In this document: positions 1-6,015 of the stretch, one piece after another
How the letters are laid out: each line of letters begins with the position of its first letter
Numbering within the stretch: the stretch's first letter is position 1
NCBI GenBank assembly: GCA_937132145.1
Contig: CAKZNY010000049.1
Span: 1-8,587, forward strand
Length of the DNA stretch: 8,587 bases
Direction: 5' to 3'
Origin: an uncultured Paracoccaceae bacterium
GTDB taxonomy: Bacteria; Pseudomonadota; Alphaproteobacteria; Rhodobacterales; Rhodobacteraceae
Made by a program: the position numbers and the translations under genes
Notes under the pieces: model-generated
The model's input: the letters and a program-made list of their open reading frames with translations, nothing else
Databases searched by the model: none
What the model was told of the DNA's origin: nothing

Positions 1-267
1 CTGAAACATCAGTCCTACCGATCGTTTTTCGGGTGGCATATGGTGTTTCGCATCCGCGATCACATGCCCGTCCAGCAAAACCCGCCCGCTGTCTTGACGA
101 TCCACCCCCGCCGCGATCCGCAAGGTTGTGGATTTGCCGCAACCCGATGGGCCGAGCAAACAGGTCACCTGCCCCGGTGCGAGCGTCAATGACAGCCGAT
201 CCACAACCGTTTGGCCGTCGAATTTGCGGGTGATCTCGTCCAGAACCAGTTTAGGTGTTTCGCTCAA
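1..267 (-). CDS. ABC transporter ATP-binding protein, N-terminal part (cut by left edge)
   Basis: This is the nucleotide-binding subunit of an ABC transporter, the cytoplasmic ATPase that powers substrate movement through partner permeases. Only the first 89 residues are in the window. Visible are an aromatic-loop region with F16, the Walker A motif GPSGCGKST at residues 39-47, and the start of the Q-loop, whose glutamine (in GLMFQ) is the last residue seen. The stretch PPEKRSVGLMFQ resembles importers of the ferric-iron (FbpC), polyamine and sulfate type, so uptake is more likely than export; the substrate cannot be read. The start is TTG at 265-267: an AGGAG lies 7 bases upstream, while the nearby ATG at 282-284 reads only MAGASA before a stop. 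It lies 53 bp downstream of the symporter gene on the same strand, so the two may share a transcript. The signature motif, Walker B and C-terminal regulatory domain lie outside the window. Confidence 0.9.
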   Translation of the reverse strand, partial: MSETPKLVLDEITRKFDGQTVVDRLSLTLAPGQVTCLLGPSGCGKSTTLRIAAGVDRQDSGRVLLDGHVIADAKHHMPPEKRSVGLMFQ

Positions 268-274
268 GCGGAGG

Positions 275-279
275 CTCCT
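275..279 (-). promoter_or_regulatory. Shine-Dalgarno site that fixes the TTG start of the ABC ATPase
   Basis: AGGAG on the minus strand, 7 bases before TTG at 265-267. This is the same spacing as at the symporter and lipoprotein genes in this window. The only upstream ATG is out of frame and stops after six codons, so the site supports TTG initiation. Confidence 0.7.
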
Positions 280-320
280 GCCATGTATCCGATAGTTTTA
301 ATCGGGTATTAGCAACAGGA

Positions 321-1721
321 TCACGCTTCGGCAACCCTCCGGCGCAAGGCAATGCCAATCAATCCGGCGGCAAAACCGATAAACAGCACGGCAAGGCAGA
401 TGAATAACAGGCGCTCGTATTTGTGGCCGTTGCCAAAAATGCTGATCACAAGGTCAGAGCTTTGATAGAAATACCCGACTGCACCGGTGACGGCGGCGGC
501 GAAAGACACAAGGTACGACCAAAGCGGCATGCGTTGGTTGAAGCCGAGGCCCAGCACCAGAACGGGGGCGAGGAACATAGACGCCGTGCCGGAAACGGCC
601 ACGGCCGCGAACAGGTCTTTGGTTTCGGCCAGCAGGAATAACACCCCGCCGAGCATGAATACGGCCATCGCGATGCGGCCATTCACAACGCTGCGCGCGC
701 CGAGTTTCATTTCGTCAATCGCCAGTCGCGCGGCGGAGGACAGGGCGGAATCCAGCGTGCTCATCGCCGAGATAAGCAGCGAGGCGACGATCAGGAAGTA
801 CACAAACGGGCCGAACATTTCTTGCCAAGTGCCAAGCAGTTGGCCGTTAACCAGTTCCGCACCCACAACGCTGGCTTGTACGCCGAACAGGGCGAAGCCG
901 AAGATGCTTAGGGCCGAGAGCCAGAAGGCATGCAGGAAGGCGCGTTTGGTGGTGGCCTCGTCTGCCAGAAATCCGCGATCCATCATCACCGGATCATGCG
1001 CGGGGTACGAGGTGATTTGTAGCAGCGCAACCGCGAACAGCACCCAACCGTTGTACCCCCCCGAGATGCCGCTGGCCGTTAGAACTTTGGCGAACGAGAA
1101 GTCGGATGACGAAACCATCACCGCAAAAGCGATCAGGAATACGACCAGAAACAGCGCCATTTGCGCCACGTCCGTACGCAGGGATGCGCGCAGACCGCCA
1201 AGGGCGGAGTATGTCAAAGCGATCAGTGCCAACACGATCATGGCGACTTGTCCGGCTTGCTCGGAACCGCCATAAGCGGCGGTGAAAACCAGCCCGACGA
1301 CGATCAGATTTGCGAAAACTTCTGACATTAAGCGCAGCGCAATTACCGCGTTATAACAAAGCACTCCGACGCGACCGTAATCTTGACGGAGCCAGTCTTG
1401 CAGGCTTCGCGCGCCCCGTTTACGAAGGCGCGAAATGATGACCATACCGGTCAGGAAGCTCATGTAATATGCGGTATAGGCCAGCGCACCTGCGACACCG
1501 TAATAATAACCAAGTATGGCCGCAGTCAGCAATGAGCGCGCGAATATCCATGTGGTGACTTGGCTGAAAACCAGCGTCAAAAGCCCGGGCGCGTTGCCTT
1601 GGGCGTCTGCGCCTGCAAAAAACGCCTCGGCTGTGCGCGCACGTGGTGACAGCAAGATGCTGCCCCCTGCGACAAGAACGACGAGGGCAACGAGGGCCTC
1701 TGGACTGGCGAAAAAATTCAT
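321..1721 (-). CDS. Sodium:solute symporter, SSS (PutP-like) family
   Basis: This is an inner-membrane secondary transporter that would couple Na+ entry to uptake of a small solute; the solute (amino acid, organic acid or similar) cannot be told from sequence. The 466-residue protein is almost entirely hydrophobic, with about 12-13 membrane segments, close to the family's usual 450-550. The best family marks are the signature YSALGGLRASLRTDVAQ at residues 171-187 and the SAMSTLDSALSS segment at 318-329, which corresponds to the TM8 region contributing Na+ ligands in LeuT-fold SSS transporters. A charged loop HDPVMMDRGF (242-251) also fits the family. The ATG at 1719-1721 has AGGAG 7 bases upstream. 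The next gene downstream is an ABC ATPase. Upstream, a terminator isolates it from the dehydrogenase gene, so its promoter should lie in 1722-1835, where I see no convincing -35/-10 pair. Confidence 0.9.
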   Translation of the reverse strand: MNFFASPEALVALVVLVAGGSILLSPRARTAEAFFAGADAQGNAPGLLTLVFSQVTTWIFARSLLTAAILGYYYGVAGALAYTAYYMSFLTGMVIISRLRKRGARSLQDWLRQDYGRVGVLCYNAVIALRLMSEVFANLIVVGLVFTAAYGGSEQAGQVAMIVLALIALTYSALGGLRASLRTDVAQMALFLVVFLIAFAVMVSSSDFSFAKVLTASGISGGYNGWVLFAVALLQITSYPAHDPVMMDRGFLADEATTKRAFLHAFWLSALSIFGFALFGVQASVVGAELVNGQLLGTWQEMFGPFVYFLIVASLLISAMSTLDSALSSAARLAIDEMKLGARSVVNGRIAMAVFMLGGVLFLLAETKDLFAAVAVSGTASMFLAPVLVLGLGFNQRMPLWSYLVSFAAAVTGAVGYFYQSSDLVISIFGNGHKYERLLFICLAVLFIGFAAGLIGIALRRRVAEA

Positions 1722-1835
1722 GGGGCTGCTCCTGTTTGCTGTCCGGTTTGATAGCTTGTGAACTGGTCAATTCATAGCCCTTGAAATATCCGCCAACGAA
1801 GTTGTGAGGACGTGTTACAATTTGCATGTAAATAA

Positions 1836-1861
1836 AAAAGTCCGGCGCAAACCGGACTTTT
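1836..1861 (-). terminator. Intrinsic terminator after the SDR gene
   Basis: A perfect 10-bp inverted repeat: AAAAGTCCGG at 1836-1845 and CCGGACTTTT at 1852-1861, with a 6-base loop. Read on the minus strand it ends in a run of six T (1839 down to 1834) and lies about 24 bases past the TAA of the dehydrogenase gene, as expected for a Rho-independent terminator of that gene. On the plus strand the T run is only four or five bases, so it is mainly a minus-strand terminator. It separates the lipoprotein-SDR unit from the symporter-ABC unit. Confidence 0.85.
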
Positions 1862-1885
1862 AATGTTTCGAGTTGGGCGTGTAAC

Positions 1886-2665
1886 TTACATCGTCGAGTT
1901 AACCGCGCCGCCGTCGAGCAAAATATTTTGTCCAACGATAAAACCTGCGTGTTGCGAACACAAAAACGCACACATCGCGCCGAAATCCGCGCTGGTGCCA
2001 TACCGACGTGCGGGGATGGTTTCCATGCGTTGGGCGGCGGCCTCTTCCATGGTAATACCCTGTGCAGCAGACACGCCTTGGTCAAGACTGATCGCGCGAT
2101 CCGTCGCATGAATACCCGGTAAAATGTTGTTAATGGTCACACCGTGCGGCGCTACCTGACGGCTGGTACCGCCAACATATCCGGTCAAACCGGCACGCGC
2201 AGCGTTTGACAGGCCAAGCACCGCAATCGGCGATTTGACGGACATCGACGTGATGTTAATCACCCGACCCCAGCCTTTTTCCATCATGCTTGGCAGAACC
2301 GCTTTCATCAACGTGATCGGCGTTAACATGTTGGCGTCAATCGCCGCAATAAAATCGTCGCGATCCCAGTCGGACCACATCCCCGGAGGAGGGCCACCCG
2401 CATTATTCACCAGAATATCGGGGGTGGGGCATGCAGCGAGAACTTTCGCCTGCCCCTCGGGAGTAGTAATATCACAGGCAACAGGCGTGACTTTCACACC
2501 GTATTTCGCCGCGATTTCTTCAGCGGTCGCAATCAACGTACTTTCGGTACGGGCGTTGATAACAAGATCCACGCCAGCCTCGGCCAGAGCTTCAGCACAG
2601 CCACGACCCAACCCTTTTGATGCACCGCAAACAATCGCGGTTTTGCCTTTAATTCCTAAGTCCAT
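1886..2665 (-). CDS. SDR-family protein, 3-oxoacyl-ACP-reductase-like, atypical active site
   Basis: A 259-residue Rossmann-fold protein of the short-chain dehydrogenase/reductase superfamily. Visible are the nucleotide-binding glycine motif GASKGLG at 14-20, CDIT at 64-67, NNAG at 87-90, the ITS strand end with S140, and the PG turn of INNILPG at 179-184. The usual YxxxK catalytic pair is missing: the equivalent stretch is LGLSNAAR (150-157), placing Leu150 at the Tyr position and Asn154 at the Lys position. From memory, a known subgroup (CDD cd05344, 'BKR-like SDR-like') has the same LSN.AR pattern, so this is a family trait and not decay. The reaction and substrate are unknown; it may bind NAD(P) without standard reductase chemistry. 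The ATG at 2663-2665 has AAGGA 7 bases upstream. It starts 15 bp after the inhibitor lipoprotein gene, so the two are probably one operon, closed by the terminator at 1836-1861. Confidence 0.88.
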   Translation of the reverse strand: MDLGIKGKTAIVCGASKGLGRGCAEALAEAGVDLVINARTESTLIATAEEIAAKYGVKVTPVACDITTPEGQAKVLAACPTPDILVNNAGGPPPGMWSDWDRDDFIAAIDANMLTPITLMKAVLPSMMEKGWGRVINITSMSVKSPIAVLGLSNAARAGLTGYVGGTSRQVAPHGVTINNILPGIHATDRAISLDQGVSAAQGITMEEAAAQRMETIPARRYGTSADFGAMCAFLCSQHAGFIVGQNILLDGGAVNSTM

Positions 2666-2680
2666 AGTTTTTTCCTTGGT

Positions 2681-3016
2681 TTACCCGCAAGTTACGCGAG
2701 TGATACGATTTGCCGTATCAAGATAGAAGTTTGTACGTGTCGGGTCATTTTCCATGCTAACCGTCTGGTTGTAACTGATCACACGCACTGGTCCGCCAAC
2801 CTCGACGCCTGCAATCACACCTTCAGGCTGACCGATCATCCATTGCCACGTGCTGGAGTTACAAGCCGTCACGGCCATCGTTTGCGCGGCTGCTTGTTGG
2901 GTCGCTATGACATCAACTTGCTGAAAATACGTTGGAACGGTTGTTTGGCATGCCTGCAAAATAACCGCCGCTGTAATTAAAGTTGTGGTCAAGCGGGTTC
3001 TTTTAAAATTAATCAT
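2681..3016 (-). CDS. Peptidase inhibitor I78-family lipoprotein
   Basis: A small exported lipoprotein of 111 residues. The N-terminus has basic residues (KRTR), a hydrophobic stretch, and a lipobox-like LQAC with C23 as the probable lipidated cysteine (Gln at -2 is less usual). The C-terminal 60 residues match the I78 inhibitor pattern: C52 near the start, a W.WMIGQP-type motif at 57-64, PVRVI at 76-80, TVSM at 85-88, and the closing RITRVTCG with C110. C52 and C110 probably form the conserved disulfide. Family members such as the Aspergillus elastase inhibitor block serine proteases; here the protein would act in the periplasm or at a membrane surface. The target is unknown. The reading frame stays open further upstream to 3178, but the start at 3014-3016 is chosen because AGGAG lies 7 bases before it and the signal peptide begins there. 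The SDR gene follows after 15 bp. Confidence 0.85.
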   Translation of the reverse strand: MINFKRTRLTTTLITAAVILQACQTTVPTYFQQVDVIATQQAAAQTMAVTACNSSTWQWMIGQPEGVIAGVEVGGPVRVISYNQTVSMENDPTRTNFYLDTANRITRVTCG

Positions 3017-3023
3017 AAGAGTG

Positions 3024-3028
3024 CTCCT
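3024..3028 (-). promoter_or_regulatory. Shine-Dalgarno site deciding the lipoprotein start
   Basis: AGGAG on the minus strand, 7 bases from the ATG at 3014-3016. It supports the 111-residue form over the longer open frame that would start at 3178 inside prfC and would bury the signal peptide. Confidence 0.75.
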
Positions 3029-3051
3029 GTTTTTTTGCCCGTTATTGCGCG

Positions 3052-3080
3052 ACCCTAACGATTTAGCGGCAGCCCGCCAA
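3052..3080 (-). promoter_or_regulatory. Weak candidate promoter for the lipoprotein-SDR operon
   Basis: On the minus strand TTGGCG (3080-3075) and TAGGGT (3057-3052) are separated by 17 bases, about 35 bases upstream of the lipoprotein start. The -10 matches the consensus poorly (3 of 6). It is listed because a promoter must lie in this 107-bp divergent gap between the lipoprotein and prfC, and this is the best-spaced pair I see. Confidence 0.25.
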
Positions 3081-3088
3081 CACAAATC

Positions 3089-3117
3089 TTGCCCTTTGTC
3101 GCGCCCTGCCTTATATC
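3089..3117 (+). promoter_or_regulatory. Probable sigma-70-type promoter of prfC, giving a leaderless mRNA
   Basis: TTGCCC (3089-3094) and TATATC (3112-3117) are 17 bases apart. The usual start point, about 7 bases after the -10, falls at 3124, the A of the prfC ATG. No Shine-Dalgarno sequence lies between the -10 and the ATG (only CGCGAGC). Together these suggest a transcript that begins at the start codon. A start point a few bases off would still leave almost no leader. Confidence 0.5.
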
Positions 3118-3123
3118 GCGAGC

Positions 3124-4719
3124 ATGTTAGATAACACCAAAATCCACCCCGAAATCGCCCGTCGCCGTACGTTCGCAATCATCTCGCATCCCGATGCGGG
3201 TAAAACGACCCTGACAGAGAAATTCCTGCTGTTTGGCGGCGCGATCCAGATGGCTGGGCAAGTGCGGGCCAAGGGCAATGCGCGTCGCTCGCGCTCGGAT
3301 TTCATGCAGATGGAAAAGGACCGTGGAATCTCGGTCTCGGCTTCGGCCATGTCGTTCGAATTTCGGGATTACTGGTTCAATCTGGTGGATACGCCGGGGC
3401 ACGCGGATTTTTCCGAGGATACCTACCGCACGCTGACCGCTGTTGACGCTGCCATCATGGTGATTGACGGCGCGAAGGGCGTGGAGAGCCAGACGCAGAA
3501 GCTGTTCGAGGTTTGCCGCCTGCGCGACCTGCCCATCATAACTTTCTGTAACAAGATGGACCGTGAAAGCCGTGATATCTTTGAAATAATTGACGAAATT
3601 CAGGACAGTCTGGCGATTGATGTTTGCCCTGCGTCTTGGCCGATTGGCGTTGGCCGCGAATTCATCGGCACGTATGACATTTTCAATGACCGCATTATCC
3701 TGATGGATCGCGCCGACCGTAATATCAAGGCCGAGAGCATCCAGATTGATGGGCTGAACGATCCTGCGATTGAGGAACACGTGTCGGCCGAGCTGCTGGC
3801 CACCCTGCGCGAGGAGGTCGAGATGGTGCGGGAATTGCTGCCGAAGTTCGACCGCCAAGCGTTTATGGATGGCACGATGACACCGATCTGGTTCGGCTCG
3901 GCTATCAACTCGTTCGGGGTGCAGGAATTGATGGAAGGCATCGCGACGTACGGGCCGCCACCGCAAGTGCGCCCCGGAACCCCGCGCGATGTGGAGCCGT
4001 TCGAGAAGAAAGTCACCGGATTTGTCTTTAAGGTTCAGGCAAATATGGACCCGAAGCACCGCGACCGGATTGCATTCGTGCGGCTGTGTTCCGGTCATTT
4101 CAAGCGCGGAATGAAGTTGAAACATGTGCGCTCGGGGAAAATCATGGCGATTTCCAACCCCATGATGTTTCTGGCCAATGATCGCGCGCTGACTGAAGAT
4201 GCATGGGCCGGTGACATCATCGGCATCCCCAACCACGGGCAATTGCGGATCGGGGACAGCCTGACGGAGGGCGAGAACATCCGCTTCACCGGCATCCCCT
4301 CGTTCGCGCCGGAGCTGTTGCAAACCGTGCGTGCAAATGATCCGCTGAAGGCGAAACATCTTGAAAAGGCGCTGAACCAGTTTGCCGAGGAAGGGGCTGC
4401 AAAACTGTTCAAACCCTCCATCGGATCCGGCTTTATCGTCGGCGTGGTCGGGCCGTTGCAATTCGAGGTTCTGGCCTCGCGGATCGAAATTGAATACGGC
4501 CTGCCTGTGCGGTTCGAACCCACACAGTTCACCTCGGCCCGCTGGGTTTCTGGCGAAAGGGAGGCGGTGGAAGCCTTCGTCAAAGCCAACATGGGCCACA
4601 TGGCCGAAGACCACGACGGCGATCCGGTCTACTTGACGCGCCTGCAATGGGACATTGATCGGGTGGTGCGGGATTATCCGGATATTACGCTAACGGCGAC
4701 GAAAGAGATGCAGGTGTAG
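3124..4719 (+). CDS. prfC: Peptide chain release factor 3 (RF3)
   Basis: This is the translational GTPase that helps remove RF1/RF2 from the ribosome after peptide release; it acts in the cytoplasm. The 531 residues match the family length (529 in E. coli). GTPase motifs are intact: G1 SHPDAGKT at 21-28, the switch I segment RGISVSAS at 67-74, G3 DTPGH at 89-93 and G4 NKMD at 143-146. Further RF3-like blocks are FVFKVQANMDPKHRDR, FTGIPSFAPELLQ and VVGPLQFEVLASR. RGISVSAS and the whole-length match to RF3 separate it from EF-G, which is much longer. The ATG at 3124 lacks a Shine-Dalgarno site and sits 7 bases after a good -10 element. The C-terminus (YPDITLTATKEMQV) is only two residues longer than in E. 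coli, and its TAG stop is part of a REP-like element. It is transcribed divergently from the lipoprotein and converges on sufS. Confidence 0.97.
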   Translation: MLDNTKIHPEIARRRTFAIISHPDAGKTTLTEKFLLFGGAIQMAGQVRAKGNARRSRSDFMQMEKDRGISVSASAMSFEFRDYWFNLVDTPGHADFSEDTYRTLTAVDAAIMVIDGAKGVESQTQKLFEVCRLRDLPIITFCNKMDRESRDIFEIIDEIQDSLAIDVCPASWPIGVGREFIGTYDIFNDRIILMDRADRNIKAESIQIDGLNDPAIEEHVSAELLATLREEVEMVRELLPKFDRQAFMDGTMTPIWFGSAINSFGVQELMEGIATYGPPPQVRPGTPRDVEPFEKKVTGFVFKVQANMDPKHRDRIAFVRLCSGHFKRGMKLKHVRSGKIMAISNPMMFLANDRALTEDAWAGDIIGIPNHGQLRIGDSLTEGENIRFTGIPSFAPELLQTVRANDPLKAKHLEKALNQFAEEGAAKLFKPSIGSGFIVGVVGPLQFEVLASRIEIEYGLPVRFEPTQFTSARWVSGEREAVEAFVKANMGHMAEDHDGDPVYLTRLQWDIDRVVRDYPDITLTATKEMQV

Positions 4720-4740
4720 GGTGTGCGGTTTCCGCGCACC
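4716..4740 (+). repeat. REP-like hairpin unit 1 with GTAG head
   Basis: GTAG followed by a 9-bp stem: GGTGTGCGG, loop TTT, then CCGCGCACC, with one G-T (G-U) pair. A GTAG-type tetranucleotide 5' of an imperfect hairpin is the described layout of repetitive extragenic palindromes handled by RAYT (TnpA-REP) proteins. The last three bases of the head are the TAG stop codon of prfC. Confidence 0.7.
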
Positions 4741-4765
4741 GTTTTGCGGAGCGTAATGTTGTAAT

Positions 4766-4790
4766 GGTGCGCGGGGACCGCACACCCTAC
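4766..4790 (-). repeat. REP-like hairpin unit 2, inverted copy of unit 1
   Basis: Read on the minus strand this is GTAG, GGTGTGCGG, loop TCC, CCGCGCACC: the same head and stem as unit 1, differing only in two loop bases. It ends 4 bases before the sufS stop codon. The two units are 25 bases apart, the inverted-pair arrangement of a bacterial interspersed mosaic element (BIME). Confidence 0.7.
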
Positions 4791-4794
4791 GGGG

Positions 4795-6015
4795 TTATCC
4801 CAACAGCTCGTGACAGGTTTCTAACGCGTCGATCAACACGTCCACTTCCTCGACGGTGTTATACATTCCGAAGGATGCGCGAACCGTGGCCGTTACTCCC
4901 AAATGCTGCATCAATGGTTGTGCGCAATGGTTTCCGGCCCTGATCGCCACCCCTTTGCGGTCAACGATGGTGGAGATGTCATGGGCGTGCGCCGCGCCGT
5001 TCATGGTTAGCGAGAATATCGCGCCTTTGCCCGGGGCGTTGCCTTGGATGTTGATGTAATTCAGCCCGCGCAGGCGCGCGTTGGCGTATGTAAACAGCGT
5101 CGCCTCGTGCGCCGCGATGTTTTCCATGCCGATGTCCATCATGTATTCGAGCGCCACGCCCATACCGATAATCTGGATGATGGCGGGGGTGCCTGCCTCG
5201 AATTTATGGGGAGGGGTGTTGTAGGTAACGTTGTCTTTTGTCACCTCGTCAATCATATCGCCGCCCCCCATGAAGGGGCGCATCTCGGCTTGGCGTTCGG
5301 ATTTGATGTAGATCGCGCCGGAGCCGGACGGACCGTAGAGTTTGTGGCCGGTGATGACATAGAAATCCGCATCAAGATCGGCGACATTAACCGGCATGTG
5401 GACCGTGGATTGCGAACCATCAACGCAAACCACCACGCCCTTTTCATGGGCCGCGGCAATGATCGTTTTAACATCGACGACAGTACCGAGAACATTCGAC
5501 ATGTGGGTGATTGCCACCATCTTGGTCCGCGGCGATATCGCGTCAATCACAGCTTGCGGATCAAGCGAGCCATCCTCGGCGATGTCGACCCATTTCAGCA
5601 CTACACCCATGCGTTCGCGCAGGAAGTGCCATGGGACGATGTTGGCGTGATGCTCCATCACCGACAGAATAATTTCGTCACCGGCTTTCAGGTTGGGAAC
5701 CGCCCAGCCATAAGACACAAGGTTCAGCCCCTCGGTCGAACCCGATGTGAATAGAATTTCTTCTTCACGCTCGGCCCCCAGGAATTTCTGCACAATACCG
5801 CGCACGGCCTCGTATTTGTCAGTTGCAATATTCGAGAGGTAATGCAGGCCGCGATGCACGTTCGCGTATTCCTCGGAATAACCGCGTACGACAGCATCGA
5901 TCACCACCTGCGGTTTTTGCGCGGAGGCACCGTTATCAAGATAAACCAGAGGTTTTCCATACACTTCGCGCGACAGAATCGGGAAGTCTTTGCGGATCTC
6001 GTTTACGTCATACAT
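4795..6015 (-). CDS. sufS: Cysteine desulfurase SufS
   Basis: A PLP-dependent enzyme that takes sulfur from L-cysteine, leaving alanine and an enzyme persulfide for Fe-S cluster assembly in the cytoplasm. Length is 406 residues, the same as E. coli SufS. Key residues are in place: H122 in the EHHANIVPW segment (ring stacking on PLP), D199 and Q202 in VDGSQS, K225 in TGHKLYGPSG (Schiff-base lysine), and C364 in RAGNHCAQP (persulfide cysteine). RAGNHCAQP and the short active-site loop mark the group II (SufS) rather than the IscS type. The ATG at 6013-6015 overlaps the stop of the upstream Yip1-like gene by 8 bp, so translation is probably coupled; the nearest GGAG is about 14 bases upstream, rather far. 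No sufE, sufU, sufT or sufA follows, because the next gene is the convergent prfC. Other suf genes would be expected upstream, beyond the right edge. Confidence 0.96.
   Translation of the reverse strand: MYDVNEIRKDFPILSREVYGKPLVYLDNGASAQKPQVVIDAVVRGYSEEYANVHRGLHYLSNIATDKYEAVRGIVQKFLGAEREEEILFTSGSTEGLNLVSYGWAVPNLKAGDEIILSVMEHHANIVPWHFLRERMGVVLKWVDIAEDGSLDPQAVIDAISPRTKMVAITHMSNVLGTVVDVKTIIAAAHEKGVVVCVDGSQSTVHMPVNVADLDADFYVITGHKLYGPSGSGAIYIKSERQAEMRPFMGGGDMIDEVTKDNVTYNTPPHKFEAGTPAIIQIIGMGVALEYMMDIGMENIAAHEATLFTYANARLRGLNYINIQGNAPGKGAIFSLTMNGAAHAHDISTIVDRKGVAIRAGNHCAQPLMQHLGVTATVRASFGMYNTVEEVDVLIDALETCHELLG

Larger units (their letters stand above)
4716..4790 (+). terminator. BIME-like inverted pair, possible 3' end structure of convergent prfC and sufS
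   Basis: The two REP units together form a 25-bp inverted repeat (4716-4740 with 4766-4790) around a 25-base loop. In a plus-strand RNA every position pairs, counting two U-G pairs (4730/4776 and 4731/4775); in a minus-strand RNA these two become mismatches. It fills nearly the whole gap between the convergent stop codons. No T run follows on either side, so it is not a textbook Rho-independent terminator, but it could stop polymerase, block 3' exonucleases or shield the genes from read-through. Function is inferred. Confidence 0.4.

Noticed and set aside
288..305. Short hairpin CCGAT/ATCGG between the symporter and ABC genes
   Set aside because: A 5-bp stem with a 7-base loop and no T run; too weak to call a terminator.
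487..1275. A 262-codon open frame on the plus strand opposite the symporter
   Set aside because: It is antisense to a strong SSS-family gene and its composition (Ser, Thr, Arg, Ala) is that of a shadow frame; no motif is visible.
1420..2109. A 229-codon minus-strand frame bridging the symporter and SDR genes
   Set aside because: It runs out of frame through both genes and through the terminator at 1836-1861, so it is not a plausible gene.
3017..3178. A 54-residue N-terminal extension of the lipoprotein
   Set aside because: It would overlap the start of prfC and bury the signal peptide; the start at 3014-3016 has a well-spaced AGGAG.
3127..4647. A 506-codon open frame on the minus strand opposite prfC
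   Set aside because: It lies wholly antisense to a clear RF3 gene, has no ribosome binding site or recognisable domain, and is rich in His, Arg and Gln as expected for a codon-bias shadow.
5044..5754. A 236-codon open frame on the plus strand opposite sufS
   Set aside because: It is antisense to an intact SufS, rich in His, Asp and Arg, with no family resemblance.
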